This document shows, in pieces, positions 8,098-9,143 of a DNA stretch of 9,143 bases. This DNA comes from a bacterium. GTDB lineage: Bacteria; Patescibacteriota; Microgenomatia; JAADGY01. The DNA is taken from positions 1 through 9,143 of the forward strand of contig JAADGY010000055.1 in assembly GCA_013152165.1 (NCBI GenBank). Reading direction: 5' to 3'. Numbering within the stretch: the stretch's first letter is position 1; each line of letters starts with the position of its first letter. Both the position numbers and the translations under genes were made by a program. The notes under the pieces are model-generated. The model was given only the letters and a program-made list of their open reading frames with translations. It ran no database searches and was not told where the DNA came from.

Positions 8098-8129
8098 TTT
8101 TTAGTTTTTTTGCCTTTAGGTAAAAACAT
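8094..8129 (-). CDS. Possible 11-codon leader micro-ORF overlapping the atpB start
   Basis: ATG at 8129-8127 opens a frame encoding MFLPKGKKTKK. Its TGA (8096-8094) overlaps the atpB ATG as ATGA, the same coupling seen at atpD/atpC. It begins 4 nt after the predicted -10, so the transcript may start at or next to this ATG. The coding content is Lys-rich with no recognised motif. A chance frame is quite possible, since any upstream ATG has about a one-in-three chance of sharing this frame. Confidence 0.35.
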   Translation of the reverse strand: MFLPKGKKTKK

Positions 8130-8133
8130 GAGT

Positions 8134-8162
8134 AGTTTAACTTATTCCCTTTAAACCGTCAA
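8134..8162 (-). promoter_or_regulatory. Candidate promoter of the ATP synthase operon
   Basis: The minus strand has TTGACG (8162-8157), a 17-bp spacer and TAAACT (8139-8134), matching 5 of 6 and 4 of 6 consensus bases. Transcription would begin near 8127-8129, about 30 nt before atpB. An exact inverted repeat GTTTAA/TTAAAC (8156-8151 and 8140-8135) spans the spacer and part of the -10 and could be an operator. It sits in the 104-nt gap after yraN. A 6-bp stem at 8167-8182 in that gap lacks a U-run. Confidence 0.6.
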
Positions 8163-8201
8163 CCCTTTTATCTAGGGATAAAGATTGGATATGAAGATTT
8201 T

Positions 8202-8618
8202 TCACATCAGCTGAAAAAGACTTAGATCAATTATTTTAGAATCAGCGATGATTAGGCTGGCTACGTATATGTGCCGGTCACAGGCTTGATAGGCGGGAAA
8301 CTGCTGGAAAAAGATATCAACGCCTTTTTGAAGGCGTTTTATTTTGGCCTGGTTAATACTGTCTTCGGGATAACCGTAGTTTAAGCTAGTCCTGGCTTTG
8401 ACTTCCCAGAAGTAAACAATCTTTTGGTGCAAGGAAACAACGTCGATCTCGCCGATCTTAAAGCGGAAATTGCGGCATAAGATTTGGTGCTTTAGCTGTT
8501 TGATTAGATAGTTTGAAAACCAGGCCTCGGCCTGATGGCCCAGCTTAATTTTTGGACTTTTTGGCAGCAGGGGCTGGATTGGCTTGCGGGCTGGGCGGGG
8601 TTTTAGATTTTTGAGCAT
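8202..8618 (-). CDS. yraN: YraN/UPF0102-family nuclease-fold protein
   Basis: This 138-residue protein has the family pattern LGHQAEAWFSNYLIKQ (26-41), then CRNFRFKIGEIDVV (48-61), WEVKART (71-77) and a Lys-containing helix after SINQAKIKRL. D59, E72 and K74 form the PD-(D/E)XK-type metal site, so it is probably a DNA or RNA endonuclease-like enzyme. Its physiological role is unknown for the family. The first 25 residues (Lys/Pro-rich) lie within the 3' end of rplS in another frame, and family homology begins at about L26, just after the rplS stop. The ATG at 8618 is the only ATG, GTG or TTG start in reach. The alternative would be a rare ATT or CTG at 8549 or 8543. There is no Shine-Dalgarno. 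In many bacteria rnhB lies between rplS and yraN, but it is absent here. Confidence 0.85.
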   Translation of the reverse strand: MLKNLKPRPARKPIQPLLPKSPKIKLGHQAEAWFSNYLIKQLKHQILCRNFRFKIGEIDVVSLHQKIVYFWEVKARTSLNYGYPEDSINQAKIKRLQKGVDIFFQQFPAYQACDRHIYVASLIIADSKIIDLSLFQLM

Positions 8619-8988
8619 GCAGCTTGTTTTGAGCTTTTCTTTGCTGTTTTAAGATTTCGGTTCTTTTTTCGTCTTTTTTAAACCGCAGGTCTTTTTTGGA
8701 TTTTTTGGTTCTTAAATAATAAAGCTTGGCCCGGCGGGTTTTGACCGGATTTTTAACCTCGATTTTATCAATCCAGGGTGAATCGATTGGGAAAATCCTT
8801 TCAACCCCGACGCCGATTTTGCTTAACCGCCTGACGGTGAAGGTGCCGTTTGGGCCCTTTTTAATGGAAATAACTATGCCTTCGAATTTTTGAATTCTTT
8901 TTTTACCGCCCTCTTCGATGATCTGATGGACGATGACGGTGTCGCCGCTTTTAATAAGCTGATCTTTGTAAACAAATTGGTTAGCCAT
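8545..8988 (-). CDS. rplS: 50S ribosomal protein L19 with basic C-terminal extension
   Basis: This 147-residue protein exceeds the usual 115 or so. The L19 core runs to about residue 105, with SGDTVIVHQII (14-24), KFEGIVISIKKG (34-45), FTVRRLSKIGVGVERIFPI (50-68) and a basic stretch near VKTRRAKLYYLR. The remaining 40 residues are a Lys/Arg/Gln/Pro/Ala-rich tail, probably disordered. L19 sits at the subunit interface of the 50S particle. The ATG at 8988 is set by TGAGGAG, with AGGAG 5 nt upstream. The last 24 codons overlap the start of yraN. L19 itself is an expected universal bacterial protein. Only the tail and overlap are unusual. Confidence 0.95.
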   Translation of the reverse strand: MANQFVYKDQLIKSGDTVIVHQIIEEGGKKRIQKFEGIVISIKKGPNGTFTVRRLSKIGVGVERIFPIDSPWIDKIEVKNPVKTRRAKLYYLRTKKSKKDLRFKKDEKRTEILKQQRKAQNKLHAQKSKTPPSPQANPAPAAKKSKN

Positions 8989-8993
8989 AAAAA

Positions 8994-9037
8994 CTCCTCA
9001 TAAGATTAAATTTCATTTTAAAACCATGGTTATTATA
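8994..9037 (-). promoter_or_regulatory. rplS leader: -10 box and Shine-Dalgarno
   Basis: A perfect TATAAT (9037-9032, minus) and AGGAG (8998-8994) precede the ATG at 8988. No good -35 is seen at 16-18 bp; the nearest are TTGATT at 13 bp and TTGCCC at 20 bp. The 10-nt palindrome AACCATGGTT (9022-9031) sits directly after the -10, near the predicted start. The leader would be about 37 nt. Confidence 0.5.
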
Positions 9038-9054
9038 CAACATAAAAATAAATC

Positions 9055-9143
9055 AAAGGGCAAAAGGCAAAAATAACTAATAAGTAATAGGTAATAAGAT
9101 GAAAAATCTCAAAACTTAGATGTCAAATCTCAAATCTACATGT
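9055..9143. repeat. A-rich tract with strict 7-nt periodicity (right copy, runs off the edge)
   Basis: Twelve consecutive heptamers stay in register from 9055 to 9138. They include AAAGGGC (9055-9061), AAAAGGC (9062-9068), ACTAATA (9076-9082), AGTAATA (9083-9089), GGTAATA (9090-9096), AAATCTC (9104-9110), AAAACTT (9111-9117), AGATGTC (9118-9124), AAATCTC (9125-9131) and AAATCTA (9132-9138). The word at 9109-9128 is identical to 161-180 in the same orientation. There is no ORF and no spacer-repeat pattern of a CRISPR. Confidence 0.7.

Noticed and set aside
8167..8182. Terminator after yraN (TTTATC/GATAAA stem)
   Set aside because: It is only 6 bp, mostly A-T, with no following U-run.
8981..9016. 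11-codon frame (MKFNLMRSFYG) overlapping the rplS start
   Set aside because: It ends inside rplS out of frame and its bases include the rplS Shine-Dalgarno. A short AT-rich frame like this is expected by chance.
9055..9143. Heptad tracts as a CRISPR array
   Set aside because: Units are 7 nt with no 20-40 nt spacers, and no cas genes are present.

Overview
The window reads as a chromosomal segment of a small-genome bacterium, most plausibly a Patescibacteria (CPR) lineage and possibly Microgenomates. The clues are a compact F-type ATP synthase operon without atpI, tightly packed or overlapping genes, weak or absent Shine-Dalgarno sites on many genes, A-rich periodic intergenic DNA, and a secreted protein (590-1318) resembling one I associate with Microgenomates. 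That placement is inference and was not checked by a search. The standard code fits: TGA ends atpD and yraN, and no family shows in-frame TGA.

Layout. Positions 1-60 (minus) hold the first 20 codons of a glucose-6-phosphate dehydrogenase-like gene. Positions 61-589 carry no gene. They hold an A-rich tract with 7-nt periodicity, two adjacent hairpins, a GC-rich palindromic tandem repeat, and an isolated perfect 13-bp hairpin. A secreted protein of unknown function (590-1318, minus) and a YbaK/ProX-type tRNA-editing protein (1355-1852, plus) diverge from a 36-bp intergenic segment with two overlapping promoters. Both messages look leaderless.

Positions 1849-8097 (minus) are the complete ATP synthase operon, transcribed right to left in the order a-c-b-delta-alpha-gamma-beta-epsilon (atpB-E-F-H-A-G-D-C). 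A good promoter and an 11-codon micro-ORF precede atpB. Upstream lie yraN (nuclease fold) and rplS (ribosomal protein L19), which overlap by 74 nt. The right edge (9055-9143) is another heptad-periodic tract sharing an exact 20-nt word with the left one.

The Fo genes (a, c10+, b2) and F1 genes (alpha3, beta3, gamma, delta, epsilon) together encode one rotary enzyme. Its c subunit lacks the Na+-ligand residues, so H+ coupling is predicted. The most notable pattern is translational: only alpha, beta and c, the subunits needed in three or more copies, have a strong AGGAG(G) site. The other five have none. Other points are a delta subunit missing most of its N-terminal domain, a Q-to-S change in the alpha P-loop, and heptad-periodic intergenic DNA on both flanks.
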